The notes: a model not told the origin generated them from the sequence alone. A stretch of 47,449 nt of DNA from Candidatus Gallacutalibacter pullicola (GCA_018712265.1 DVHF01000083.1:1-47449), one strand, 5' to 3'. Positions 1-7,713 are shown, numbered from the stretch's first letter. Program-made: numbers and translations.

Positions 1-117
1 TTCCAGCGTGAACGATCCGTCCTGGAAAAAGACGGAAACAACAGTGTTGATATTGGGAATCACAAGGCACGCCAGGATGAACCACAGGAAAAAGACAAAC
101 AGAACTATCTTATAGAT
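1..117 (-). pseudogene. out-of-frame C-terminal part of the PgsA-like gene
   Basis: Read on the minus strand in the frame shifted by one base from 110-559, this stretch is open to the window edge. It encodes a hydrophobic helix (IVLFVFFLWFILACLVIP) of the kind that ends CDP-alcohol phosphatidyltransferases. A one-base indel somewhere around 112-130 would rejoin the frames. Whether this is a real mutation or a sequencing error cannot be decided here. Confidence 0.6.
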
Positions 118-559
118 AGTGGTTGATGTGAGTCGTGTACAGCAGCACTGTATTCAGCTTGCCATGCCATACCGCTCCCATCACCTTGCCCGTTTTTCGG
201 ATAGCCAGCGAGTTAAGCACCGCGGCTGTGATTTCTTTCACCGTCAGGATCACCAGAGGCACAAGCATGAGGGGGAATCTTGACACCAGACAAAACAGCA
301 TCGCGATCTGGGTCAGCTTGTCGGCAACCGGATCGAGCGCCTTTCCAAAGCTGCTGACCATGTGGAACCTGCGCGCAATCCTGCCGTCCACAACATCGGT
401 CAATCCTGAGAGAGCAAGCACCGCCGCTGTGCCCAGGGAGTCCTCCCTCACGCAGTACAGCCATATGATCACAGGGATCAGGCACAGCCTGAAAAAAGAC
501 AGGAGATTTGGGATAGTAAGCACCCTGTTTTCATAGCTTTCCATGTTTTGCTCCTCCAT
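110..559 (-). CDS. CDP-alcohol phosphatidyltransferase (PgsA-like), frame broken at 3' end
   Basis: Integral membrane enzyme of the CDP-alcohol phosphatidyltransferase family, which transfers a phosphatidyl group from CDP-diacylglycerol; PgsA uses glycerol-3-phosphate in phosphatidylglycerol synthesis. The signature D-x2-D-G-x2-A-R-x8-G-x3-D-x3-D is visible as DVVDGRIARRF followed by GKALDPVAD (about residues 55-81). The start follows an unusually complete Shine-Dalgarno. The frame stops after 149 aa, short for a family of about 180-200 aa, and the missing C-terminal membrane helix is readable in the next frame (see 1-117). Last gene of a minus-strand group with 593-1597 and 1669-2121. The family is certain; the substrate is inferred from resemblance to PgsA. 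Confidence 0.85.
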   Translation of the reverse strand: MEEQNMESYENRVLTIPNLLSFFRLCLIPVIIWLYCVREDSLGTAAVLALSGLTDVVDGRIARRFHMVSSFGKALDPVADKLTQIAMLFCLVSRFPLMLVPLVILTVKEITAAVLNSLAIRKTGKVMGAVWHGKLNTVLLYTTHINHYL

Positions 560-560
560 A

Positions 561-573
561 GGATCACCTCCTT
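561..573 (-). promoter_or_regulatory. extended Shine-Dalgarno
   Basis: Read on the minus strand this is AAGGAGGTGATCC, complementary over 13 nt to the usual 3' end of 16S rRNA. It ends one base before the ATG at 559, which fixes the start of the PgsA-like gene. Confidence 0.8.
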
Positions 574-592
574 CCGACCCGGCGTTCCGGGG

Positions 593-1597
593 CTATTCTT
601 CTACAAATTCCATATTGGCATATATTTTTTCCATCCGCTCGTCAGGGAATCTCTCGTCAATCAGCTTCCAGAAAGCGTTTGAGGGCGCTATTCCCTCGTC
701 CCGCTGCGACCATCTGTAAATGCAGGCGCACGACAGCAGCGCATTCAGGATAAAAAAGGCCGTCAGCGCCCATACCGCAGGTTTCCCGATCCGGTTGGGA
801 ATTTTCAGAATCAGCTGCGCCGTTCTGGGATAAAGATTCTTAATCCAAAGGACGCCCAGGATCCCCCAAAACACAGAATACAGCAGGCAGATGCGTCCGT
901 TGATATTGAAGGGCAGATGGCTGTAATCCCAGGAGCGGGATCCGAACAGCAGCTCCTGCGCCCAGGAACAGACATATTCCACCGCGCTGCCCACTACCAT
1001 ACCGCCTAAAAAGGAGAGCCAGCTGCCCCTGTTGCGGAATCTGTAAAGGCAGGCTGTCAGCGCGGCCGCCCCGGCCCCGTACAGCAGGTTGAACGGACCG
1101 TATACCAGCCCGGAACGGCTTTCCAGATAGCCGTTTGTGATCAGGCACCACAACAGCTCGATGACAACGCCGACAAAGCTGCCGGTAAAGCAGATCAGCA
1201 GCAGCTTGTAGAGGTTCAGGCCGCGCGCAAAATGATCGGAACGCGTTTCACTCAAATCGATCGCGGCATTGGCCGGGGGCGCGGCGATAAATCTGCGTTT
1301 TTTCTTTTGGTTTTGGAGATCGCTCCAGCGGGCGTTGAGCTCATCGCTGGCGGAATGGATCTGCGTCCACGCCTTGAACAGGTTATTCGCTGTCCGTCTG
1401 AGCGACCCCACCTTTCCCTGAATTTCCTCGCCGGAGCATCCGCCCTCCACCATTTTCCGGTAGACGGCCGAGAGATCGTCCTCAGTTTTTTGTGTTGTCT
1501 CCAACAGCCTGCGGCTTTCCTCCTCGATTTCCAATACTTCTGCGCCGGCTGCCGCCTCCTCTGTTTCTGTGGCAAATGGTTTTGTCGTGTTCTTCAT
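593..1597 (-). CDS. CmpB-type putative ABC transporter permease (PF06541-like membrane protein)
   Basis: Membrane protein of 334 aa. The N-terminal 120 or so residues are charged and helical (probably coiled coil). Several membrane segments follow, with the GPFNLLYGAGA block, a GG-x2-VGS-x-VEY block and RSWDYSHLPFNINGRICLLY, all typical of the family named ABC_trans_CmpB. Its function is not established. The start at 1597 is preferred over the ATG at 1621 because GGGAGGGG lies 7-9 nt before it. It sits between the coiled-coil protein and the PgsA-like gene, probably co-transcribed. Confidence 0.75.
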   Translation of the reverse strand: MKNTTKPFATETEEAAAGAEVLEIEEESRRLLETTQKTEDDLSAVYRKMVEGGCSGEEIQGKVGSLRRTANNLFKAWTQIHSASDELNARWSDLQNQKKKRRFIAAPPANAAIDLSETRSDHFARGLNLYKLLLICFTGSFVGVVIELLWCLITNGYLESRSGLVYGPFNLLYGAGAAALTACLYRFRNRGSWLSFLGGMVVGSAVEYVCSWAQELLFGSRSWDYSHLPFNINGRICLLYSVFWGILGVLWIKNLYPRTAQLILKIPNRIGKPAVWALTAFFILNALLSCACIYRWSQRDEGIAPSNAFWKLIDERFPDERMEKIYANMEFVEE

Positions 1598-1668
1598 ACG
1601 GAATCCCCTCCCAAAATTCAAATTTTGTTTTTCCCTATTCCGATTATGCCTCCCGTATCAGCTGTGAA

Positions 1669-2121
1669 TCAAAGGCAGCTCTCCTGTACCCGGTTGCTTT
1701 TTTCCTGCTCATCCAGGCTCATTTGCAGATCCATCGCTTCCAAAGCGGCGAGCAGCGCATAGCGTATTGACTGCACAGCAAAATCAATCGCATACTCGCC
1801 GTAAAGGGCAGCGGCCTCTGTCCGTCCCTCCAGCTGGGATCCGGCTCCCAGATATTCCGGGAGCTTCTGCTCCAGAATTTCCCGGATCTTTTGGAGATAT
1901 TCCAGCTGGACTCCCGCCAGCGCCGCTACCGCCGGGGAACGGCTTTCCTCCGCGTTTTCCTGAAGGGAGGATTCGGTTTCCCTGTACTCATCGGCAGCGC
2001 GCAGCATCTCCTGATGGATTTTTGTGCGATCCCCCCGCTGGCACAGACGCAGGCGGTTTTCCAGCCGGCCGTACTGCTCCTCCAGTTCACGCAGCTTTGC
2101 CGCAAACATTCCTTGCTCCAT
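1669..2121 (-). CDS. coiled-coil hypothetical protein
   Basis: Soluble protein of 150 aa, rich in Glu, Gln, Leu and Arg, with heptad-like stretches (for example LRELEEQYGRLENRLRLC near the N-terminus), so probably a coiled coil. No catalytic motif, signal peptide or membrane segment is visible and I do not recognise the family. The ATG at 2121 lies 8 nt after AAAAGGAGG; the in-frame TTG at 2127 would leave only 2 nt and is less likely. Probably the first gene of the group ending in the PgsA-like gene. A possible extended -10 (TGGTATAAC) is upstream near 2165. Confidence 0.6.
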   Translation of the reverse strand: MEQGMFAAKLRELEEQYGRLENRLRLCQRGDRTKIHQEMLRAADEYRETESSLQENAEESRSPAVAALAGVQLEYLQKIREILEQKLPEYLGAGSQLEGRTEAAALYGEYAIDFAVQSIRYALLAALEAMDLQMSLDEQEKSNRVQESCL

Positions 2122-2228
2122 CGTCAAAGCCTCCTTTTCCGATAAACGCAGTTTTCACTTTCTGTTATACCAGACCAATCGCAGATCCGCCACTTGCAGT
2201 TTTCGGTTTCTGTCCTTACAAAATGGCA

Positions 2229-2271
2229 GAAGTGTCAATATTTTTTACACTTCCGCCGATTTGACTATACA
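2229..2271 (+). promoter_or_regulatory. possible promoter and dyad in divergent intergenic region
   Basis: A dyad GAAGTGT (2229-2235) / ACACTTC (2247-2253) with an 11-nt spacer overlaps a weak plus-strand promoter: TTTACA at 2244-2249, 16 nt, TATACA at 2266-2271. It could serve the DUF308 gene. Nothing else is recognisable between 2122 and 2452. Confidence 0.3.
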
Positions 2272-2452
2272 GATTTTGGAAACTGCCAGTGTTATTTTTC
2301 CGGTATATCTGGTATTCTGGATACAAAGCCTAACTCCCGGCTGCCTCTGCTCTGTGACAGGCTTCTGTGCAGCATGGCTTTTGACAGTTCTGGTATGAGG
2401 GATCTGAAAAAGTCAGGCAGGTTCTTATCAATATTTGTAAGGAGGAATTTTT

Positions 2453-2995
2453 ATGAAAAGAAGATCGGCTTTGGGCTGGGGCGAGCTGGTTATCGGCATC
2501 GCCCTGATTCTGCTGGGGATCCTGACCTTTGCCCGTCCGGCCGGCGCATTGACCGGGATTGTATTCGTCTATGGCATTTTTGCGGTGATCACCGGCATTG
2601 TGGATATCGCGTTCTATATCAAAATGGAACGGCATACCGGATTTGGTCCGGCAATATCTTTAGTAACAGGGATACTGAGCGTCCTTGCCGGCATTTTGCT
2701 GCTGCTGAATCCCGGCGCAGGCGGCTGGGCATTGGTTTTCCTGTTCCCGATCTGGTTCATCGCCCACTGCATTTCGCGTCTGTCCCATCTCACCATCGTC
2801 CGGCTGACGGCCGGAACGGGATACTACTATTTCACCATGATCGCCAATATTCTGGGACTGGTGCTGGGTTTTATGATGCTGTTCCGCCCTCTGCTTTCCT
2901 TCTTCTCTGTGACGTATCTCATCGGCTTCTACCTTATTCTGATGGGGATCGATCACATTGTAGTGGCAGTGAGCGGCACTGGACTGCGCCGGTAA
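2453..2995 (+). CDS. DUF308 (HdeD-type) membrane protein
   Basis: Protein of 180 aa made of about six membrane helices in two similar halves. Each half has small-residue-rich helices such as LVIGIALILLGILTFARP and LVTGILSVLAGILLLLNP. This is the DUF308/HdeD pattern; E. coli HdeD is an acid-resistance membrane protein, but the function in clostridia is unknown. The start is supported by AAGGAGG 7 nt upstream. It is followed by a strong hairpin (3082-3107) and the AI-2E-type permease on the same strand. Confidence 0.8.
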   Translation: MKRRSALGWGELVIGIALILLGILTFARPAGALTGIVFVYGIFAVITGIVDIAFYIKMERHTGFGPAISLVTGILSVLAGILLLLNPGAGGWALVFLFPIWFIAHCISRLSHLTIVRLTAGTGYYYFTMIANILGLVLGFMMLFRPLLSFFSVTYLIGFYLILMGIDHIVVAVSGTGLRR

Positions 2996-3081
2996 CGGGG
3001 GGTTAATGCCAGCCGTCTGAATTATGAGAATCAGGGCTGCGGGATCGTCTGCTGTTCGCACAGCCGGCCCGCCGCTGATCT

Positions 3082-3107
3082 GACGGACAGGGGAATCCCT
3101 GTCCGTC
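3082..3107 (+). terminator. 11-bp hairpin before the AI-2E-type gene
   Basis: Perfect inverted repeat GACGGACAGGG / CCCTGTCCGTC with a 4-nt loop (gaat). No T-run follows. Its base lies 2 nt from the GGAGG of the next gene, so it may act on translation of that gene rather than end the DUF308 transcript. Confidence 0.5.
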
Positions 3108-3113
3108 GCGGAG

Positions 3114-4235
3114 GTGATTGACATACATAAAACAACACAGGAACGGATCGATTTTCTGGTAAAGATCCTCTATGCGGCCGTTGTGCTCCTGCTCTGCTGC
3201 ATCGGCCTGCGCATCGCTGGGCTGGTCTGGCCTTTCCTTCTGGCGCTGGTGCTGGTAGGCTGTATCAACCCTCTGGTGCGCTTTATCCATCAAAAGCTCC
3301 GGATCAATCAGAAGCTGGCGTCTGTAGCCCTTCTCGCCGCGCTTTACACGGGGATCGGCTTCGCGCTGTTTTCCATCTGCGCCAGGGTTATTTTTCTGCT
3401 GCAGGATATATTCCGCCAGATGCCGGAATATTATGATGCCACTCTCCGGCCTGCTCTGGAACACGCAGCACAGCAGGTGGAGGGCTGGCTTTCAAATCTG
3501 CCGGACGGTTATCTGGAAAATCTCAACGCCGTGGCAGAGAGCCTCTCCTCCTCCCTGACCGGTCTGATAGAGAGCGTTTCCGACTGGGGGATCGGACTGG
3601 CCGCGGATTTAATCGGCGGGATTCCCAATCTTCTCATTTCCATTGTCTTTGCCATTCTGCTCTCTTTCTTTATCAGCCTTCAATATGACGAAATAAAAGC
3701 CTTTCTGAAAGTACAGCTTCCGGACAAAGTTTCCGACACAATAAACAATTTGAAGGTGCTCTGCCGGGATACGGTTTTAAAATATCTCAAGGCCCTTTTT
3801 ATCCTCATGCTGTGCACCTTTGCGGAGCTGAGCGTCGGATTTTTCCTGCTGGATGTCGCGAATCCTCTGGGAAAGGCCGCTGTCATCGCCATTTTCGATG
3901 CGCTGCCCATCTTTGGAACCGGCGGAATCATGATCCCGTGGATCCTTTTGGAACTTCTTCAGGGGAATCTCCCCCTCTCTTTTGGGCTTGCGGTACTGTA
4001 CGCCATTGTAACCGTGATCCGGAACCTTCTCGAGCCAAAGGTGGTAGGCGATCAGCTTGGCCTGAACCCGGTCGTTTCGCTGATTTCCATTTATCTGGGA
4101 TACCGTCTGCTGGGCGTAGCCGGGATGATCCTGTTCCCCATCCTTGCCCAGATCCTGCTGACACTGCATCAGAACGGGACCATACGGCTGTACCGCGAAC
4201 AGAAGGATTCCCAAACAAAAAATGATGCGCCGTGA
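3114..4235 (+). CDS. AI-2E family transporter / YtvI-like membrane protein
   Basis: Polytopic membrane protein of about 370 aa. It has N-terminal paired helices, a soluble middle segment (about residues 95-155), then the family core with DALPIFGTGGIMIPW and the LEPKVVGDQLGLNPVVSL block near the C-terminus. This places it in the AI-2E exporter superfamily, which includes Bacillus YtvI (sporulation) and Na+/H+ antiporter-like members; the substrate cannot be told. The start is odd. GTG at 3114 overlaps the GGAGG itself, while the in-frame codon at ideal spacing (8 nt) is ATA at 3123. No canonical alternative lies upstream before the stop at 3081. Confidence 0.85.
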   Translation: MIDIHKTTQERIDFLVKILYAAVVLLLCCIGLRIAGLVWPFLLALVLVGCINPLVRFIHQKLRINQKLASVALLAALYTGIGFALFSICARVIFLLQDIFRQMPEYYDATLRPALEHAAQQVEGWLSNLPDGYLENLNAVAESLSSSLTGLIESVSDWGIGLAADLIGGIPNLLISIVFAILLSFFISLQYDEIKAFLKVQLPDKVSDTINNLKVLCRDTVLKYLKALFILMLCTFAELSVGFFLLDVANPLGKAAVIAIFDALPIFGTGGIMIPWILLELLQGNLPLSFGLAVLYAIVTVIRNLLEPKVVGDQLGLNPVVSLISIYLGYRLLGVAGMILFPILAQILLTLHQNGTIRLYREQKDSQTKNDAP

Positions 4236-4246
4236 TATCCGGAGCA

Positions 4247-4786
4247 TCATTTGGGATTGTTTTCTATTTTCCCGGGAAGCAGCTGGTAAATCTGACAGGC
4301 CAGCGCTTTCGCGTCTATGTGATCCTGCTCGCTGTATTTCAGGAGCAGGCCGGATATTCCAAAAGCCCAGAAGTCCAGAGCGACCTCCATATCGGAATAA
4401 TTCAGGGAAAGCTTTTGCGGTCTGTTGCGGATAAATTCCTGCAGGAACGTTCTGGACGCCTGCACAAACAACTTCTCAATCTGCGCTCTCTTTTGGGAAT
4501 CCAGAAGCCTGCGGATCAGCGTCCCGTTCTCTGTTGCCGAGGTGATCAGGACGCTCAGCGCATCCTCAGGCGTTTCCGCCTCCAAACCGCGTGCAAGCGT
4601 GCTTTTCGTTGCCTGTTCCACCGCCCACTCTATTACCTCCATGATATCCTGGAAATGGTAATAAAAGGTCTGCCGGGAAATATTGCACGCATCGATCAGC
4701 GACTTTACCGTGATTTTATCGATCCCTTTTTCCCTGGTCATATCCACAAAAGCACTGGCAATGATATGCTTCATATCCGCCGGCAT
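4247..4786 (-). CDS. TetR/AcrR family transcriptional regulator
   Basis: Regulator of 179 aa. The N-terminal helix-turn-helix is clear: ITVKSLIDACNISRQTFYYHF (split about residues 24-44) is the TetR recognition region. The C-terminal ligand-binding half resembles DhaS-type TetR proteins. The ATG at 4786 is preferred; the frame runs open further upstream but across a hairpin. It has its own strong promoter (4905-4934) and is divergent from the zinc alcohol dehydrogenase, so it probably controls that gene and itself. Its 3' end lies 11 nt from the convergent AI-2E-type gene. Confidence 0.88.
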   Translation of the reverse strand: MPADMKHIIASAFVDMTREKGIDKITVKSLIDACNISRQTFYYHFQDIMEVIEWAVEQATKSTLARGLEAETPEDALSVLITSATENGTLIRRLLDSQKRAQIEKLFVQASRTFLQEFIRNRPQKLSLNYSDMEVALDFWAFGISGLLLKYSEQDHIDAKALACQIYQLLPGKIENNPK

Positions 4787-4811
4787 AACTGCACATCCCC
4801 CTATTCCACAC

Positions 4812-4849
4812 AGCCCCGTTCCCGAACTCATCTTCGGACGGGGCTTTTT
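4812..4849 (+). terminator. hairpin with T-run in the TetR leader
   Basis: Arms AGCCCCGT (4812-4819) and ACGGGGCT (4838-4845), an 18-nt loop, and a T-run on the plus strand. It lies in the 5' leader of the TetR gene, with no plus-strand gene close upstream. It may block read-through toward the dehydrogenase or fold in the TetR leader. Confidence 0.4.
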
Positions 4850-4904
4850 ATCCGCTGGCGCGGCCCCGATAAAAATCCGCCCCACGTTTTTCCGGGTTTT
4901 ACTT

Positions 4905-4934
4905 AGTATAGCAAAGAACGCTTTCCGCTGTCAA
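4905..4934 (-). promoter_or_regulatory. sigma-A promoter for the TetR gene
   Basis: Minus-strand TTGACA (4934-4929), 18-nt spacer, TATACT (4910-4905). It implies a leader of about 110 nt before the ATG at 4786. Confidence 0.75.
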
Positions 4935-4979
4935 GCGTGCGCCTTTTTGTACTGTTTTTCTGTTGTAAAAGAATTTTTT

Positions 4980-5018
4980 CACAATCCCATTGTGGTTTTT
5001 ACCTCAAAAAGCTATAAT
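4980..5018 (+). promoter_or_regulatory. promoter of the zinc alcohol dehydrogenase with overlapping dyad
   Basis: TTGTGG (4990-4995), 17-nt spacer, TATAAT (5013-5018). The perfect dyad CACAAT-ccc-ATTGTG (4980-4994) covers the -35 box, a natural repressor site for the divergent TetR protein. The promoter is directly visible; the regulator pairing is inference. Confidence 0.7.
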
Positions 5019-5094
5019 AAAAGGGTAAATCATAGCGGGAGGATACAAGTCCTCCCCTGCCGCCGTGTGTGCGGCCGAAAGGAGTTGTATTGTC

Positions 5095-6144
5095 ATGGAA
5101 GGAAAAATGAGGGGAGCTATCCTCCCGGGAAACAGCACCGTGGAGCTGCGGGAATTCGAGATCCCGAAGCCCGGTCCGGGCGAAGTGCTCATTCAGACGA
5201 AAGCGTCCACCATCTGCGGCAGCGATATCCGCTGCATTTACCGCGAGCATTCCGGCAAGGGCGCGGAGGGATACATTCCCGGTACTATCGCGGGCCACGA
5301 GCCGTGCGGCATCATCGTAGAGGAGGGCACCGGCCTGCGGCGCTTCCACAAGGGCGATCGGGTAATTGTGTATCATATTTCCGGGTGCGGCGTGTGCAAC
5401 GACTGCCGCCGCGGCTATTATATTTCCTGCAAAAGCAGCTTCCGGCGCGCCTACGGCTGGCAGCGGGACGGCGGCATGGCTGAATACATCCTTGCGGAGG
5501 AAAAGGATCTGATCGCACTGCCTGACGAACTGACCTATAAGGACGGCGCGCAGGTGGCGTGCGGCTTCGGGACAGTATATGAGGCGATTGAAAAGATCGG
5601 TGTTTCCGGAAACGACGCCGTACTGGTGACGGGGCTGGGACCTGTTGGTCTGGCCGCGCTGATGCTTGCCAAAGCGATGGGCGCGAACATGCTCATCGGT
5701 GTGGAAATGAGCGAATACCGTCTTGGGCTGGCAAAGGATCTCGGCCTTGCGGACTACCTGTTTACGCCTGACAAAGCGATGGATGGGATCATGAAGGCAA
5801 CGAACGGACACGGCGTAGAACGCGCCATTGATGCCAGCGCCAGCGATCCGGGCCGTCAGCTTGCCATCCGCGCCACACGCGAGTGGGGCAAGATCGCATT
5901 TGTGGGCGAGGGCGGAACCTGTACCTTCCAGCCGAGCCCTGATATTATCCACGGCCAGAAAACCATCTATGGTTCCTGGGTAACCTCCCTCTGGAAGATG
6001 GAGGAGCTGGTGGAGCGCCTGGTGCGCTGGGGGATCCATCCGGAAAAGCTCATCACGCACGAATTCCCGCTCGAAAAAGCCGCGGACGCCTACGCGCTGA
6101 TGGCCGCCGGAAACTGCGGCAAAGTCGCCGTGGTCTTTGACTGA
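5095..6144 (+). CDS. zinc-dependent alcohol dehydrogenase family protein
   Basis: Medium-chain dehydrogenase of 349 aa, oxidising an alcohol or polyol with NAD(P)+. Visible are the catalytic zinc ligands in TICGSD and AGHEPCG, the structural zinc set C-x2-C-x2-C-x7-C (CGVCNDC then C), and the nucleotide fold GLGPVGLAALMLA. An acidic residue after the second strand (GVEMSE) favours NAD+. It resembles sorbitol/threonine dehydrogenase-type members; the substrate is unknown. AAAGGAG lies 10 nt before the ATG. It is transcribed alone from a strong promoter opposite the TetR regulator, and an R2 repeat begins 2 nt after its stop. Confidence 0.88.
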   Translation: MEGKMRGAILPGNSTVELREFEIPKPGPGEVLIQTKASTICGSDIRCIYREHSGKGAEGYIPGTIAGHEPCGIIVEEGTGLRRFHKGDRVIVYHISGCGVCNDCRRGYYISCKSSFRRAYGWQRDGGMAEYILAEEKDLIALPDELTYKDGAQVACGFGTVYEAIEKIGVSGNDAVLVTGLGPVGLAALMLAKAMGANMLIGVEMSEYRLGLAKDLGLADYLFTPDKAMDGIMKATNGHGVERAIDASASDPGRQLAIRATREWGKIAFVGEGGTCTFQPSPDIIHGQKTIYGSWVTSLWKMEELVERLVRWGIHPEKLITHEFPLEKAADAYALMAAGNCGKVAVVFD

Positions 6145-6146
6145 AC

Positions 6147-6223
6147 GGGGCTCCGCCCCATACCCCGCCGGGCTCTGCCCGGACCCGCGATTTTTTGAAA
6201 AAAATCGAGTAAAACTTTTAAGT
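6147..6223. repeat. R2 interspersed hairpin element (partial copy)
   Basis: GC-rich palindromes (GGGGCTCCGCCCC, then CCGGGC / GCCCGG) are followed by the AT hairpin CGATTTTTT / AAAAAAATCG and AAAACTTTTA. The same module order occurs at 33256-33333 and, inverted, at 32069 onward. It starts right after the dehydrogenase stop codon and may also end transcription. Confidence 0.75.
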
Positions 6224-6232
6224 GTTTTTTAC

Positions 6233-6389
6233 GGCAAGCGTCTGTAAGCTACCCATCGCGACACAGTACCCGTGGCAACGGTATTCCCGCGAAGCGTCAG
6301 CGGAGCGCGACGCGGTTTACGTCCAGGCTTAGCCTGGCCCGCGAAGTGTCAGCGGAGCGTGACACGGTTTACGTTCAGGCTTAGCCTGG
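6233..6389. repeat. R1 interspersed element with 52-bp tandem duplication
   Basis: Two adjacent 52-bp units (6286-6337 and 6338-6389), each with a hairpin (GCGTC / GACGC in unit 1, GTGTC / GACAC in unit 2) and the palindrome centred on CAGGCTTAGCCTG. Related copies lie at 26829-26931 and 41308-41414. The changes between units keep the stem paired. Confidence 0.8.
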
Positions 6390-6421
6390 TCTGGCTTTGT
6401 TAAAGGGGGATACGGAGGAAA

Positions 6422-7087
6422 ATGGAGGTGTTTCAGTTTGGCAGATATCAGGTGGAGCTGTTTCTGCCGGAAATCGGCAACTGTGAACAGGCGATCTGGC
6501 TGCTCGCTTCTTCCGGTGAGGGAGACTGCGTCTGGGATCTGCTGGAGGAGAAGTTTCCGCTGTTTGTCCTGTCCGGGCTCGACTGGAACCGCGATCTCTC
6601 CCCTTGGGCGGCGGATCGGCTCTATGCTTCGTCGGAACCCTTTTCCGGCGGCGCGGACGATTTCCTGCGGCAGCTTGTCGGAAAAATTGTGCCGGAATGT
6701 GAGCAGGCGCTGCCTTCCTCGCCAAAGGAACGCGCGATCGCCGGGTATTCGATGGCGGGACTGTTCTCTCTTTATGCGATTTACCGGTGTACGGAATTTG
6801 TGCGGGTGGCCTCGGTATCTGGTTCCCTGTGGTTCGACGGCTGGGAGGAATACGCCCTGACAAACAGGACGGCTGTTCCGTGCCCAAAGCTTTACCTTTC
6901 GCTTGGGAACAAAGAGCACCGGGTGCGCAATCCTCGGATGGCATCGGTGCGCGGATGTACAGAGCGTCTTGCCGCCGAATGGAAGCGCCGGGGATTCCCG
7001 ACCCTTTTTGAGATCAATCCCGGCGGCCATTTTCAGGATCCCGAACTGAGGACCGCCCGCGCGCTTACCCGTCTGCTGTCTTTGTAG
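6422..7087 (+). CDS. alpha/beta hydrolase, putative esterase (PF00756-like)
   Basis: Soluble hydrolase of 221 aa with no signal peptide. The nucleophile elbow GYSMAG (Ser near residue 109), a SGSLWFDGW segment, an acidic stretch GNKEHRVRN and the late His in NPGGHF match the putative-esterase family that includes esterase D and siderophore esterases. The substrate is not known. GGAGG lies only 3 nt before the ATG at 6422; the GTG two codons later (6428) has better spacing and may be the true start. It stands alone between the R1 repeat and a bidirectional terminator. Confidence 0.78.
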   Translation: MEVFQFGRYQVELFLPEIGNCEQAIWLLASSGEGDCVWDLLEEKFPLFVLSGLDWNRDLSPWAADRLYASSEPFSGGADDFLRQLVGKIVPECEQALPSSPKERAIAGYSMAGLFSLYAIYRCTEFVRVASVSGSLWFDGWEEYALTNRTAVPCPKLYLSLGNKEHRVRNPRMASVRGCTERLAAEWKRRGFPTLFEINPGGHFQDPELRTARALTRLLSL

Positions 7088-7129
7088 ATTGGTAATTTTT
7101 GATGACGTTTTAGAAAATCATGGAAGCAC

Positions 7130-7163
7130 AAAAAAGCTGGTACAGTTCTGTACCAGCTTTTTT
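7130..7163. terminator. bidirectional intrinsic terminator
   Basis: Self-complementary arms AAAAAAGCTGGTACAG and CTGTACCAGCTTTTTT. It ends the plus-strand esterase transcript and can also end the minus-strand efp group. Confidence 0.88.
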
Positions 7164-7243
7164 CAGGCCAAGCCTATATGTGATTCAGGATATCATACGG
7201 CTGACGCCGTGCAGCAATACCTTATTGGGGTACTGCCTGCGGT

Positions 7244-7666
7244 TTAGTGGCAGCAATCGCAGCCGTCGTCACAGTCGCAGTCGTCCAGATCAAACTCGAG
7301 CTTTTCACCGCAGTTGGGGCATTCCATCTCGCCGTCCGCAATGGTGGCCTCGCTCAGGCAGATCGTTTCATGACAGGTCGGGCACGTCACCTCATAATAG
7401 GTTTCTTCTTCGTCCTCGTCATCCTCATGGCAGTGATCATGGTCGTAGCCATAGAATTCTTCTTCCAGATCCGCGAGATCCTCGTCAACGGAATCAAGCT
7501 GATCCGCCATATCGGCGCAGCTTTCCTCCACCTCTGCCAGAGACGATGCCATGCTGTCCAGCAGATCGAGTATCGCGTTGATAACCTTCACTTCTTTTTT
7601 GCTCTCATCCAGCTCCAGGCCCTCGGCCAGACCGCGGATGTATGCAACCTTTTCTGTGTTCGTCAT
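7244..7666 (-). CDS. CD1247 N-terminal domain protein with zinc ribbon
   Basis: Small acidic protein of 140 aa. The N-terminus (KVAYIRGLAEGLELDESKK) is the CD1247-type domain found in many clostridia. A long acidic helical segment follows (about residues 30-80). The C-terminus holds a zinc ribbon with CPTC and CPNCG, and ends in Asp/Cys/His-rich sequence. Function unknown. GGGAGG lies 9 nt before the ATG. It is the last gene of the efp group, 47 nt downstream of efp. Confidence 0.8.
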   Translation of the reverse strand: MTNTEKVAYIRGLAEGLELDESKKEVKVINAILDLLDSMASSLAEVEESCADMADQLDSVDEDLADLEEEFYGYDHDHCHEDDEDEEETYYEVTCPTCHETICLSEATIADGEMECPNCGEKLEFDLDDCDCDDGCDCCH

Positions 7667-7713
7667 AGGTGTGTACCTCCCTTTTGGTGAAAGATTGACC
7701 GTATCACGGGGCG

